15,672 nucleotides of DNA from Terriglobia bacterium. GTDB lineage: Bacteria; Acidobacteriota; Terriglobia; UBA7540. The position numbers and the translations under genes were made by a program. The stretch lies in contig JALHUF010000161.1 of NCBI GenBank assembly GCA_022866195.1, forward strand, positions 1-15,672, read 5' to 3'. The notes beneath the pieces are model-generated. The model worked only from the letters and a program-made list of their open reading frames with translations. It was not told the origin of the DNA and did not search any database. Positions 5,881 to 12,731 of the stretch are shown piece by piece (position 1 is the first letter of the stretch; the number at the start of each line of letters is the position of its first letter).

Positions 5881-6048
5881 ATTTTTCCTCTGGCAATTGT
5901 CACCGTCCTGTTGTATTTAATTGTCGTGTCGCTCGAAGAGCGGGAACTCCAGGAGCAGGATGGTGCTGACTATGAAGCCTGCATCCCGGAGGTTCCGCGC
6001 TTTGTGCCCCGACGGCGGCGGAGGAATGTACCCCAGGATTTATCCTAG
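5881..6048 (+). pseudogene. C-terminal remnant of an isoprenylcysteine carboxyl methyltransferase-like membrane protein
   Basis: In one frame, about 55 residues ending at a TAG (6046-6048) read as a hydrophobic segment (FPLAIVTVLLYLIVV) followed by EERELQEQDGADYE and VPRFVPRR. This order of a last membrane helix, EE.L...G..Y and VPR.(I/V/F)P is the C-terminal end of the ICMT/PEMT-like methyltransferases. The rest of the enzyme is absent, and the frame before it has no recognisable domain or well-placed start, so it is most likely the tail of a deleted gene. It lies in what would be the leader of the next gene. A short expressed membrane peptide cannot be excluded. Confidence 0.5.
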
Positions 6049-6061
6049 CCCGGAGGTTCCC

Positions 6062-7222
6062 ATGCGCAGGCTTCTTCTTACTGTGCTGACCCTAGGTTTC
6101 TTGGCGGCCGGTCCCCTCATGGCACAACAGGTCTGTCCGGGATACTCCATTGTGGTCAACACCCCGGAAGACGAGCTGACCCTCGCGTATAACGGGGCCG
6201 AGAACCCGCAGGAGCAAGTCGCGGCCCTGGACAAGTTCGTGCAGGAGTACCCTGATTCCAAGTTCATGCCCTGTGCGCGCGAGTACTACACGATGGCGTA
6301 CCTGAAGCTCAACGACTTCGACAAAGTCATCGAGAACGGCGAAAATGGGCTGGCCGAGCATCCGGACTTGATGCTGATCATGAACATCACCAAAGCCTAT
6401 GTGGCCAGCGGCAAGGTCAGCGACCCCGCCTTCGAGACGGTCTTCAAAGCTCCGGAGCAGATGAAAGCCGAAAGCTCGCCCAGCAGGCCAACCGGCATGA
6501 GCGAAGAGGAATGGAAGAAGATCCTGGAAGAAGCCACCAGCCAGGCGAGAGAGTGGGACGCCTATATGGAGTATGCCTTCTTCCAGCTTCTGCAGCGCGG
6601 GCCGGATGCCAAGAAGCGTGTGCAGTGGCTTGACCGCTTCGTGCAGGCCTATCCGGAAAGTCCTAATACCGGCAAAATCAACCTGCAGTATTTTCTCGCC
6701 TACCAGATGGTGAACGATGCCGCCAAGGCTACGGAGTACGGCGAAAAAGCGGTGGGCGCCGACCCGGCGAACTTGGAAATTCTCAATGCCGTCGCCGACT
6801 ACTACGCAGCCACCCTCCAGACCAACCTGGAAAAGGCCGAGCAATATGCCAAGAAAGTCATCGATCTCGCACCGGCTGTAAAGCCTGAGGGGATGTCGGA
6901 GGATCAGCTCAAGGCTTATCGCGACAACCACCTGGGGCTGGCCCATGCAACTCTGGGCTATGTTGCCTTCGTGGCAGGCAGCAAAACTCATAAGGTCGCG
7001 CCGGCGATCCAAGAATTCAAGACGGCCGTTGACCTCCTGGGCGGGAACCCGGTGTATCAAGGCCGAACACTCTTCTACCTGGGCTGGGCCTATGAAGTGC
7101 TCGCGCCAGCCAACCATAAACTGTCTGCCGAGGCGTTGACCCGAGCCGCAAGCATCGCCAGCCCCTGGCAGGGCCAAGCTCAGGAGCTTCTGGGCAAGGT
7201 CAAGAAGGCAATGGGACAATAG
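6062..7222 (+). CDS. Secreted TPR-type protein with an internal duplication
   Basis: A 386-residue protein starting MRRLLLTVLTLGFLAAGPLMA, a clear signal peptide with likely cleavage after Ala21. GGAGG at 6052-6056, five bases before ATG, fixes the start; the frame is open upstream to 5921 without family similarity. The body is helical and TPR-like. Two modules echo each other: ALDKFVQEYPDS (55-66) with ENGENGLAEHPDLMLI (91-106), and WLDRFVQAYPES (189-200) with EYGEKAVGADPANLEI (225-240). Each is followed by a P-x-GMSE loop (143-148, 275-280). The third part (290-386) has two more TPR-like hairpins. It probably acts in the periplasm as a binding scaffold; no partner is evident. A heptad-repeat tract begins right after its stop. 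Confidence 0.8.
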   Translation: MRRLLLTVLTLGFLAAGPLMAQQVCPGYSIVVNTPEDELTLAYNGAENPQEQVAALDKFVQEYPDSKFMPCAREYYTMAYLKLNDFDKVIENGENGLAEHPDLMLIMNITKAYVASGKVSDPAFETVFKAPEQMKAESSPSRPTGMSEEEWKKILEEATSQAREWDAYMEYAFFQLLQRGPDAKKRVQWLDRFVQAYPESPNTGKINLQYFLAYQMVNDAAKATEYGEKAVGADPANLEILNAVADYYAATLQTNLEKAEQYAKKVIDLAPAVKPEGMSEDQLKAYRDNHLGLAHATLGYVAFVAGSKTHKVAPAIQEFKTAVDLLGGNPVYQGRTLFYLGWAYEVLAPANHKLSAEALTRAASIASPWQGQAQELLGKVKKAMGQ

Positions 7223-7225
7223 TGA

Positions 7226-7260
7226 AGAGCAGTGGGCAGTAAGCAGGAGGCAGAAGGCAG
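7226..7260 (+). repeat. Degenerate heptanucleotide repeat (AGGCAG family)
   Basis: Beginning three bases after the TPR-gene stop, five 7-base units follow without gaps: AGAGCAG, TGGGCAG, TAAGCAG, GAGGCAG, AAGGCAG. The shared core is RGCAG, the same as in the array at 2667-2756. The tract sits between convergent genes, where one would otherwise look for a terminator, but it forms no obvious stem. Confidence 0.7.
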
Positions 7261-7296
7261 GTTCGGTCCGGGCTGCGTTCGCAGGCCTTCCTCAAT

Positions 7297-8679
7297 TCAC
7301 TGTTGCGCGTCCCTCGTTTGACCCGCGGTTAGACGCCGCTTCCATATCAGGTACACCGGAACGCCCAGCGCCACAATCAAGCTGCCGATACCGGACTCCA
7401 CGGGCTTCTCCACCAGTGTGTTGACAATGAACCACGTGGAGGTAAGCACAAAGACAATCGGTACCACCGGGTAGCCGAAAACCCGATAGGGACGCGGCAG
7501 GTCGGGCCTCTTGCGCCGCAGGATGATGACAGCAAAACCGGCGAGGCCGTTAAACACCCAGGCGGCAAAAATCACGTAGGTAAAAAGTTGCTCATAGGTC
7601 CCCATGGCCACCACCAGGACCGCCCAGAGTCCCTGGACGATGAGGGCAACGTGAGGCGTGCGGAAGCGCGGATGTACAGCGGCGCACCAGCGGAAGAACA
7701 AACCATCCTGGGCCATGGCATAGTAAACCCGCGGGGCTGCCAGGATGCTGCCGTTCAGACTCCCTAAGGTGCAGATGATGATGGCCAGAGAGACCATATA
7801 GGAGCCGGCGCGGCCGAAGATGCGGACCGCCGCATCGGCAGCCACCCGGGGCGACTGAGCAATCTCCGGGAGCGTCAACACGTGGTAGTAAACCAGGTTG
7901 AGCCCGAGGTAAATCACGACGACGCCCCCGGTCCCCAGGATGAGCGCCAGCGGCAGGTTGCGCTCCGGGCGCTTCACCTCTGCGGCGGCGAAGGTGCATG
8001 TGTTCCAACCGTCGTAAGCCCAGAGTGCCGCCACCATGGCCACGCCGAATGGGGCAAGGAAGCCGGCGCCTCGCGGAGCAGGCAGGGAGGGCACTCCTTT
8101 CGGCGGGCCAGCTACCAACACATACCCCAGAATGATAAGCGCCGCTATCGCGCCGACCTTCAGCCCCGTCAAAAGCGATTGAACCCTTCCTCCCTCTCGC
8201 ACCCCGCGGCAATTAATGGCTGTGAACAACACGATGGAGGCTGCCGCCGCGGCTTTCTGCTGCCAAGGCGAGAGTGGAAGGAAGTCACCCAGATACTGGG
8301 CAAAGCCTACCGCGAGAACCGATATGCCTCCCGATTGCGCCGCCAGGAAAAACGTCCAACCGCACAGAAAACCGATCAGCGACCCGTAGGCTTCGCGCAG
8401 ATAGACGTACTGGCCGCCCGCCTGCGGCATCATGGCGGCCAGCTCGGCAAACGACAAGGCACCAAACAGGCTCAGCAATCCACCCACGGCCCACACCGCC
8501 AAGGCAGCCCGCGGGCTGCCCACTTCACGCGTGATCTCCGCCGGCACAATAAAGACCGCCGTGCCGATCATGACCCCCATGACGATGGCGGTGGTTTCCC
8601 ACAGTCCCAGAGCCCGCAGGAGCTGCGGTTGCTTCGCAGCGATGGTTCCGGGAGGATTGCCATTAGGTTCAGATTGCAT
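7297..8679 (-). CDS. APC-superfamily amino acid permease (LAT/SteT-like)
   Basis: A 460-residue inner-membrane transporter with about twelve hydrophobic segments. The unwound first helix carries GVMIGTAVFIVP (35-46), where relatives usually have GxxIGSGIF. The AYDGWN motif (221-226) and EVKRPERNLP (234-243) are typical of the L-type amino acid transporter branch, which includes the bacterial Ser/Thr exchanger SteT. FRTPHVAL follows in the loop after the eighth helix (339-346), and the cytoplasmic RRKRPDLPRPYRVFGYP loop (388-404) is also standard. The length is normal. No clear ribosome site precedes the ATG at 8679, and an AT-rich TATTCT lies only about 15 bases upstream. Substrate and direction of transport cannot be read from the sequence. 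It stands alone, convergent with the TPR gene. Confidence 0.9.
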   Translation of the reverse strand: MQSEPNGNPPGTIAAKQPQLLRALGLWETTAIVMGVMIGTAVFIVPAEITREVGSPRAALAVWAVGGLLSLFGALSFAELAAMMPQAGGQYVYLREAYGSLIGFLCGWTFFLAAQSGGISVLAVGFAQYLGDFLPLSPWQQKAAAAASIVLFTAINCRGVREGGRVQSLLTGLKVGAIAALIILGYVLVAGPPKGVPSLPAPRGAGFLAPFGVAMVAALWAYDGWNTCTFAAAEVKRPERNLPLALILGTGGVVVIYLGLNLVYYHVLTLPEIAQSPRVAADAAVRIFGRAGSYMVSLAIIICTLGSLNGSILAAPRVYYAMAQDGLFFRWCAAVHPRFRTPHVALIVQGLWAVLVVAMGTYEQLFTYVIFAAWVFNGLAGFAVIILRRKRPDLPRPYRVFGYPVVPIVFVLTSTWFIVNTLVEKPVESGIGSLIVALGVPVYLIWKRRLTAGQTRDAQQ

Positions 8680-8929
8680 AAGCGGTGAATAGAATAGGAA
8701 AATGAGCTTCGCGTGCGCCCTGCACCGGCCTAGGTGCGCTCAGCGTCCGCGACACAATAGAGGATTCGTCGCGCAGGGTCAACTGCACGGCCCGCCCTGC
8801 CTGCAACCGCTGTCGGGCGTAAAGCGGCGAGGCGAAATGCGTTATCATGGCGGCCTCGGCGCGCCGGGTTTGGTGAGGAGTCTTACCGAGCGCGGCGGGG
8901 TCTGCATGCTCAAATGACGATGGGGTACT
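8680..8929. other. Divergent intergenic region, permease and CBS-like gene
   Basis: About 250 bases separate the divergent permease and PLP-enzyme genes. I find no small gene with family similarity; the open frame at 8702-8917 has no motif, and its composition is that of non-coding GC-rich DNA. No riboswitch pattern (SAM or otherwise) or convincing -35/-10 pair is seen. GGGG at 8922-8925 is the likely ribosome site of the gene at 8930. Confidence 0.5.
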
Positions 8930-9931
8930 ATGCGCTACAACAACATCCTGGAAGCGATTGGCCGAACTCCGCTAGTGAAATTGAACCGCATCGTGGGCGA
9001 GTGCAAGGCCCCGGTGTATGCCAAATGCGATTACCTGAACCCCGGCGGTAGCGTCAAAGATCGGATTGGCATCGCGATGATCGAGGAGGCCGAGCGGCAA
9101 GGATTGCTCCGGCCCGGCGGCACCATCGTGGAAGACACTTCCGGGAACACGGGAATCGGGCTGGCGCTGGTGGCGGCGGTGAAGGGCTACCGAGCCATCG
9201 TCACCATGACCGAGAAGCAATCAAAGGAGAAGGTAGATGCCTTGCAGGCGTTGGGCGCGGAAGTCGTCATCTGCCCTACCGACGTGCCGCCCGGCGATCC
9301 ACGCAGTCTTTACTCGATGGCCGAGAAGCTCACGCGCGAAATCCCTAATGCCTATCATCCCAACCAGTATTTCAACCCCGCTCACCCCGACGCCCACTAC
9401 CGAACCACCGGCCCGGAGATCTGGGAAGATAGCGAAGGACTCATCACGCACTTTGTCTGCGGCATGGGCACAGGCGGCACCATCACAGGTATTGCTCGTT
9501 ACCTAAAGGAGAAAAATCCCCACGTCAAAATCATCGGCGTCGATCCGGTCGGTTCCCTGCTCTACGAATTTTTCCACCGCGGGACCATCGGCAAGGCGGA
9601 GACTTACCAGGTGGAGGGCATCGGCGAAGATATCTTCCCTGCCACGCTCGACTTCAGCTTGCTCGACGACGTGCTGCAAGTCAGCGACAAGGAAGCGTTC
9701 CTGTGGGCGCGGCGGCTGGCCAGGGGGGAAGGGATTTTTGCTGGCGGCTCGGCAGGCTCAGCGCTGGCCGCAGCGATGCGCATTGTCCCCGCGCTCACCG
9801 AGAAGGATTTCCTTGTTGTCTTCATCCCCGACACCGGCAATCGCTATCTACGCAAGCTTTACGATGACCAGTGGATGAGAGACCACGAGTATCTCGAGCC
9901 GCCGGGGGCGGCCGCTGCGGACGAAGTATGA
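8930..9931 (+). CDS. PLP-dependent cystathionine beta-synthase/cysteine synthase, CBS-type catalytic core
   Basis: A 333-residue fold-type II PLP enzyme. Lys43 in NPGGSVKDR (37-45) is the Schiff-base lysine; TSGNTG (70-75) binds the substrate carboxylate; GMGTGGT (178-184) holds the PLP phosphate. GVDPVGS (203-209), YQVEGIGEDIFP (226-237) and IPDTGNRYLRKLYDDQWM (299-316) match cystathionine beta-synthases better than CysK, which has GVEP and PSSGERYLST. The N-terminal haem segment and C-terminal CBS domains of the animal enzyme are absent, as is usual for bacterial forms. It would condense serine or an activated serine with homocysteine or sulfide. GGGG four bases upstream supports the start. 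The next genes are the Mrp Fe-S carrier and DUF971, so a link between sulfur supply and Fe-S biogenesis is possible but inferred. Confidence 0.88.
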   Translation: MRYNNILEAIGRTPLVKLNRIVGECKAPVYAKCDYLNPGGSVKDRIGIAMIEEAERQGLLRPGGTIVEDTSGNTGIGLALVAAVKGYRAIVTMTEKQSKEKVDALQALGAEVVICPTDVPPGDPRSLYSMAEKLTREIPNAYHPNQYFNPAHPDAHYRTTGPEIWEDSEGLITHFVCGMGTGGTITGIARYLKEKNPHVKIIGVDPVGSLLYEFFHRGTIGKAETYQVEGIGEDIFPATLDFSLLDDVLQVSDKEAFLWARRLARGEGIFAGGSAGSALAAAMRIVPALTEKDFLVVFIPDTGNRYLRKLYDDQWMRDHEYLEPPGAAAADEV

Positions 9932-10121
9932 GCCGGCGCGATCACACGCCTGGTCGCGCAGTCAGGCTGAGGCCAGCCTTGCGCCTGGTGCTACTTAAGT
10001 CGTTGGCAGAGCGTGGGCAGGACGCCCAAGATGGGCGTGGGGTGGATGAGTTCACGCTAAACTACTTGATGCCTTCTTGAGTTCTTTGCTCAGGTCGGCT
10101 TGAAACTTCCGGGGAGTAAAC

Positions 10122-11189
10122 ATGAGCAGGAAAGTGAGCCCGCAGGATGTCCTTAACGCTCTCCGAGCGGTGGAGGACCCGGACTTGCACCGAGACATCG
10201 TGTCTCTGGGATTTGTGAAGGACCTCGAGGTCGGCGACAACCGCGTCGCCTTCACCATCGAACTGACGACGCCAGCCTGCCCGGTGAAAGACCAACTGGC
10301 GGCCAGCGCCAAGCAGGCCGTCCACGCCCTTGGTGTGGCCGAGGTTCAGGTCCGGCTCACTTCGCAGGTGAGGACCGCCAAGAGTGGCAAGGACGTATTG
10401 ATCCCGCAGGTGAAGAATACGGTGGCCGTGGCCAGCGGCAAGGGGGGCGTGGGCAAGTCCACGGTGGCGGCGAACGTGGCGGTAGCGCTCGAGCGCACCG
10501 GCGCCAAGGTGGGCCTGCTGGACACCGACGTCTATGGCCCGAGCGTCCCGGCTTTGATGGGGGGCAGCGCGCAACCTCGCGTCGTGGAAGGAAAACTCGA
10601 GCCGCCTGTCGAGTGCGGCATCAAGATCATGTCCATGGCCTACTTCCTGCCGAAGGGTGAAGCCGTGATCTGGCGCGGGCCGATGCTGCACAAAACCATA
10701 CAGCAGTTTCTGGGCGACGTGCGCTGGGGCGAGCTAGATTATCTGCTGATGGACTTGCCGCCGGGGACAGGCGACATCCAGTTGAGCCTCTCGCAGACCA
10801 TCCCCCTCACCGGCGCGGTGATTGTGTCCACACCCCAGGATCTGGCCCTGACCGTGGCGTCGAAGGCCATCGCCATGTTCCAGAAACTCAACGTGCCCAT
10901 CCTCGGCATTGTGGAGAACATGAGCTATTACCTCTGTCCGCAGTGTGGGCATCGCGAGGAGATCTTCGGCCACGGCGGAGCGCGCGAGGCCGCCCACAAG
11001 CTCGGCTTCCCGTTTCTGGGCGAGATTCCCCTCGACCCGGCTATCCGCCTCCAGAGCAACGGGGGCAGGCCGGTAGCTCTCGTCGATTCGACCGCTTACG
11101 GAAAGGTCTTCCATGAGGTCGCCGGCGCCTTAGCGGCGCAGATCAGCATTGTGAATTCGCAAACGGACCAACCCATCAGCATCGAGTAA
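10122..11189 (+). CDS. Mrp/ApbC (NBP35-family) iron-sulfur cluster carrier ATPase
   Basis: A 355-residue protein with an N-terminal MIP18/DUF59 domain (about 1-85, with the DPDLHRDIVSLG motif at 19-30 and TTPACPVKD at 49-57) and a P-loop ATPase. The deviant Walker A is GKGGVGKST (106-114), with the signature Lys107; DTDVYGPS (134-141) and MDLPPGTGD (210-218) follow, and CPQC (272-275) supplies the two cysteines that bridge a cluster between two subunits. Family members bind 4Fe-4S clusters and hand them to apo-proteins in the cytoplasm. GGGGAG at 10111-10116, five bases before ATG, fixes the start. The DUF971 gene 93 bases downstream matches the C-terminal domain of plant HCF101, so the two proteins probably work together. 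Confidence 0.95.
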   Translation: MSRKVSPQDVLNALRAVEDPDLHRDIVSLGFVKDLEVGDNRVAFTIELTTPACPVKDQLAASAKQAVHALGVAEVQVRLTSQVRTAKSGKDVLIPQVKNTVAVASGKGGVGKSTVAANVAVALERTGAKVGLLDTDVYGPSVPALMGGSAQPRVVEGKLEPPVECGIKIMSMAYFLPKGEAVIWRGPMLHKTIQQFLGDVRWGELDYLLMDLPPGTGDIQLSLSQTIPLTGAVIVSTPQDLALTVASKAIAMFQKLNVPILGIVENMSYYLCPQCGHREEIFGHGGAREAAHKLGFPFLGEIPLDPAIRLQSNGGRPVALVDSTAYGKVFHEVAGALAAQISIVNSQTDQPISIE

Positions 11190-11282
11190 GGGGAAGTTGT
11201 CGGTGGTGCGTTGTCGTGGATGCGTACGGGCTGCAATTAACTACAGGCCACTGGCAACGGACAGAGGCGAGTAAAGGCCACC

Positions 11283-11630
11283 TTGCCGGTCACGCCAACG
11301 AAAATCAAGCTCGCCGCCGGAAACGATACGCTTCTGATCGAGTGGTCCGACGGCCACCTCAGCGCTTATCCCTACCGCTACTTGCGCAGCAACTGCCCGT
11401 GCGCGAACTGCTCGGAAGCGAGAGTTCGGACTCCGAGCGCTGGCAGCCCCATCCCTATATTCGGAGCGAAACCCTTGCGGCCCGAACGCGCCGAGCTGGT
11501 AGGCCGCTATGCCGTGCAAATCTACTGGACCGACGGCCACTCGGGCGGGATTTATTCTTTTGCGTTTTTACGCGAGTTGTGTGCGTGCGCCGAGTGCATG
11601 GTAAAGGGGAAAGATACACCCGCTACTTAG
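11283..11630 (+). CDS. DUF971 protein (gamma-butyrobetaine hydroxylase N-terminal-like), likely Mrp partner
   Basis: A 115-residue single-domain DUF971 protein. Conserved parts are LLIEWSDGHLSAYPYRYLR (17-35), CPCANC (38-43), ELVGRYAVQIYWTDGHSGGI (71-90) and FLRELCACAEC (95-105). The first CxCxxC plus a DGH histidine resembles the Cys3-His zinc site of the gamma-butyrobetaine hydroxylase N-terminal domain; the second CxCxxC (100-105) gives six cysteines in all. The start is TTG, supported by AAAGG at 11273-11277 five bases before it; no in-frame ATG fits. DUF971 is the third domain of plant HCF101 (MIP18-Mrp-DUF971), so its place directly after mrp suggests a separate subunit or specificity factor for Fe-S transfer. 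The family is firm; the metal and role are inferred. Confidence 0.85.
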   Translation: MPVTPTKIKLAAGNDTLLIEWSDGHLSAYPYRYLRSNCPCANCSEARVRTPSAGSPIPIFGAKPLRPERAELVGRYAVQIYWTDGHSGGIYSFAFLRELCACAECMVKGKDTPAT

Positions 11631-11770
11631 ATGACCAGGAGGACGTGCGGCTCAATGGACCACTGACACTACCTGGCAGCGTGCCTGCCCAGCCGCGCCG
11701 TCGCCATCACTCCACAGTCCACCGGGCCATTGGCGCATCGAGGAACAGGAAAACCAATGGCTCCATCATA

Positions 11771-11794
11771 CAATCGCCCGATCACTCGATCCCT
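11771..11794. repeat. Short degenerate octanucleotide repeat CRATCNCY
   Basis: Three 8-base units follow one another: CAATCGCC, CGATCACT, CGATCCCT. The last overlaps the stop codon of the minus-strand hydrolase (11793-11795), so the tract is at the immediate 3' end of that gene, as the heptad tracts are for two other genes. With only three units the call is modest. Confidence 0.4.
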
Positions 11795-12434
11795 ACACTA
11801 TCTCCACCTGGCAGTTCTTGACGAGTGATTTAAACCTCTTCGCGTCGGCCTCGCTCCCCACAATGGCTCCGTAATGCATGGGGATGGCGATTTTCGGATT
11901 AATCGCCTTCGCCGCCTCTGCCGCCTCCTCCGCGGTCATCACGTAGGTACCCGAGACCGGCAGCAGGGCGATATCGCACTTGATGGACTTCATCTCCGGA
12001 ATGAAATCCGTGTCCCCTGCAAAGTAAACGCGCGTTCCATCCAGCGTAACAACAAACCCCAGCCGTTTCTCAGCTTTGGGATGGAAGACTGTGCCCGGCT
12101 CGCGAAACTTGTTGATGTTGTACGCGGGGACAGCCTCGATCACGATTTGGCCTACGGTGAACTTGCCTCCCGGGTCGAGGAATCGTGTCTCCTTCACCTT
12201 CATTCCTTTCAGCCCATCTTTGCAGAGGGGACTGGCCACAATCGTCGTCCCGGGCCCGCACACCTTCTTCAGATCGTCGGGACTCATATGATCGAAGTGC
12301 TCGTGGCTAACCAGCACGATGTCTGCCTCATCGCGCTTCGCCACCCGGTAAGGGTCGGTATAAAGCACCTTCGATCCAGCGATACGAAAAGTGTCGTGGG
12401 CAATGCGAGTGAATTCCAGATTGAGAAGTTTCAC
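11793..12434 (-). CDS. UPF0173-type metal-dependent hydrolase (metallo-beta-lactamase fold)
   Basis: A 213-residue compact metallo-beta-lactamase-fold protein. The zinc motif HEHFDH (44-49) is complete, Asp141 in YFAGDTDF (137-144) is the bridging ligand, and His187 in IPMHYG (184-189) is the last one. The short length and the opening LEFTRIAHDTFRI match the UPF0173/YtkL group and the UlaG-like ascorbate-6-phosphate lactonases. The natural substrate of the UPF0173 group is generally not known. The start is GTG at 12434, with a strong AGGAGG four bases upstream. It is convergent with the DUF971 gene and divergent from the ankyrin gene. An extended -10 (TGGTATGCT, minus strand, 12502-12510) about 60 bases upstream is a possible promoter. 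Confidence 0.88.
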   Translation of the reverse strand: MKLLNLEFTRIAHDTFRIAGSKVLYTDPYRVAKRDEADIVLVSHEHFDHMSPDDLKKVCGPGTTIVASPLCKDGLKGMKVKETRFLDPGGKFTVGQIVIEAVPAYNINKFREPGTVFHPKAEKRLGFVVTLDGTRVYFAGDTDFIPEMKSIKCDIALLPVSGTYVMTAEEAAEAAKAINPKIAIPMHYGAIVGSEADAKRFKSLVKNCQVEIV

Positions 12435-12731
12435 GGCGCCTCCTCCCTTTCGGCTTTCTCACCCTCCGCCCGGTTGCTATCCAGGCTCCAAGCCAATGGT
12501 AAGCATACCAAAAATGTACGCCCGGTTCTCGCCCCGGGGCAAGATGGGGCCCGCTCCGATGGCAAACAAGTAATTGCCATATATCGCTCCCGGTGCTAGC
12601 CTTTGGCGAGTCAACTTGACATCTCGCGACAGGCGGCGGAATTCAGTAGGCCAATTCAGGAACTGCACTAGGATTTCGGCGGCGGCGAGCGCGGGAAGTG
12701 AATCAAGCACGCAAAAGTCGATCGGTCACCC
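12435..12731. other. Divergent intergenic region, hydrolase and ankyrin genes
   Basis: About 300 bases with no gene I can support. A GTG-started frame on the minus strand (12477-12710) has no motif. Possible control sites: TTGACA at 12616-12621 on +, with only a poor -10 (GAATTC) 17 bases on; and the extended -10-like TGGTATGCT on the minus strand at 12502-12510, without a -35. Neither is strong. Confidence 0.3.

Noticed and set aside
7262..7290. Stem-like GGGCTGCG/CGCAGGCC near the permease 3' end
   Set aside because: The stem is only five uninterrupted pairs plus a mismatch and has no T-run on either strand, so it was not called a terminator.
8702..8917. A 71-residue frame between the permease and the CBS-type gene
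   Set aside because: It has no motif, no ribosome site and a composition like the surrounding non-coding DNA.
9928..10080. A 50-residue frame whose ATG overlaps the stop of the CBS-type gene (ATGA)
   Set aside because: The overlap could mean coupling, but the peptide is Arg/Leu-rich, has no motif, and ends just before the mrp ribosome site. Kept as a weak candidate only.
12477..12710. A GTG-started 77-residue minus-strand frame in the hydrolase-ankyrin gap
   Set aside because: It has no motif and overlaps the likely promoter region of the hydrolase.
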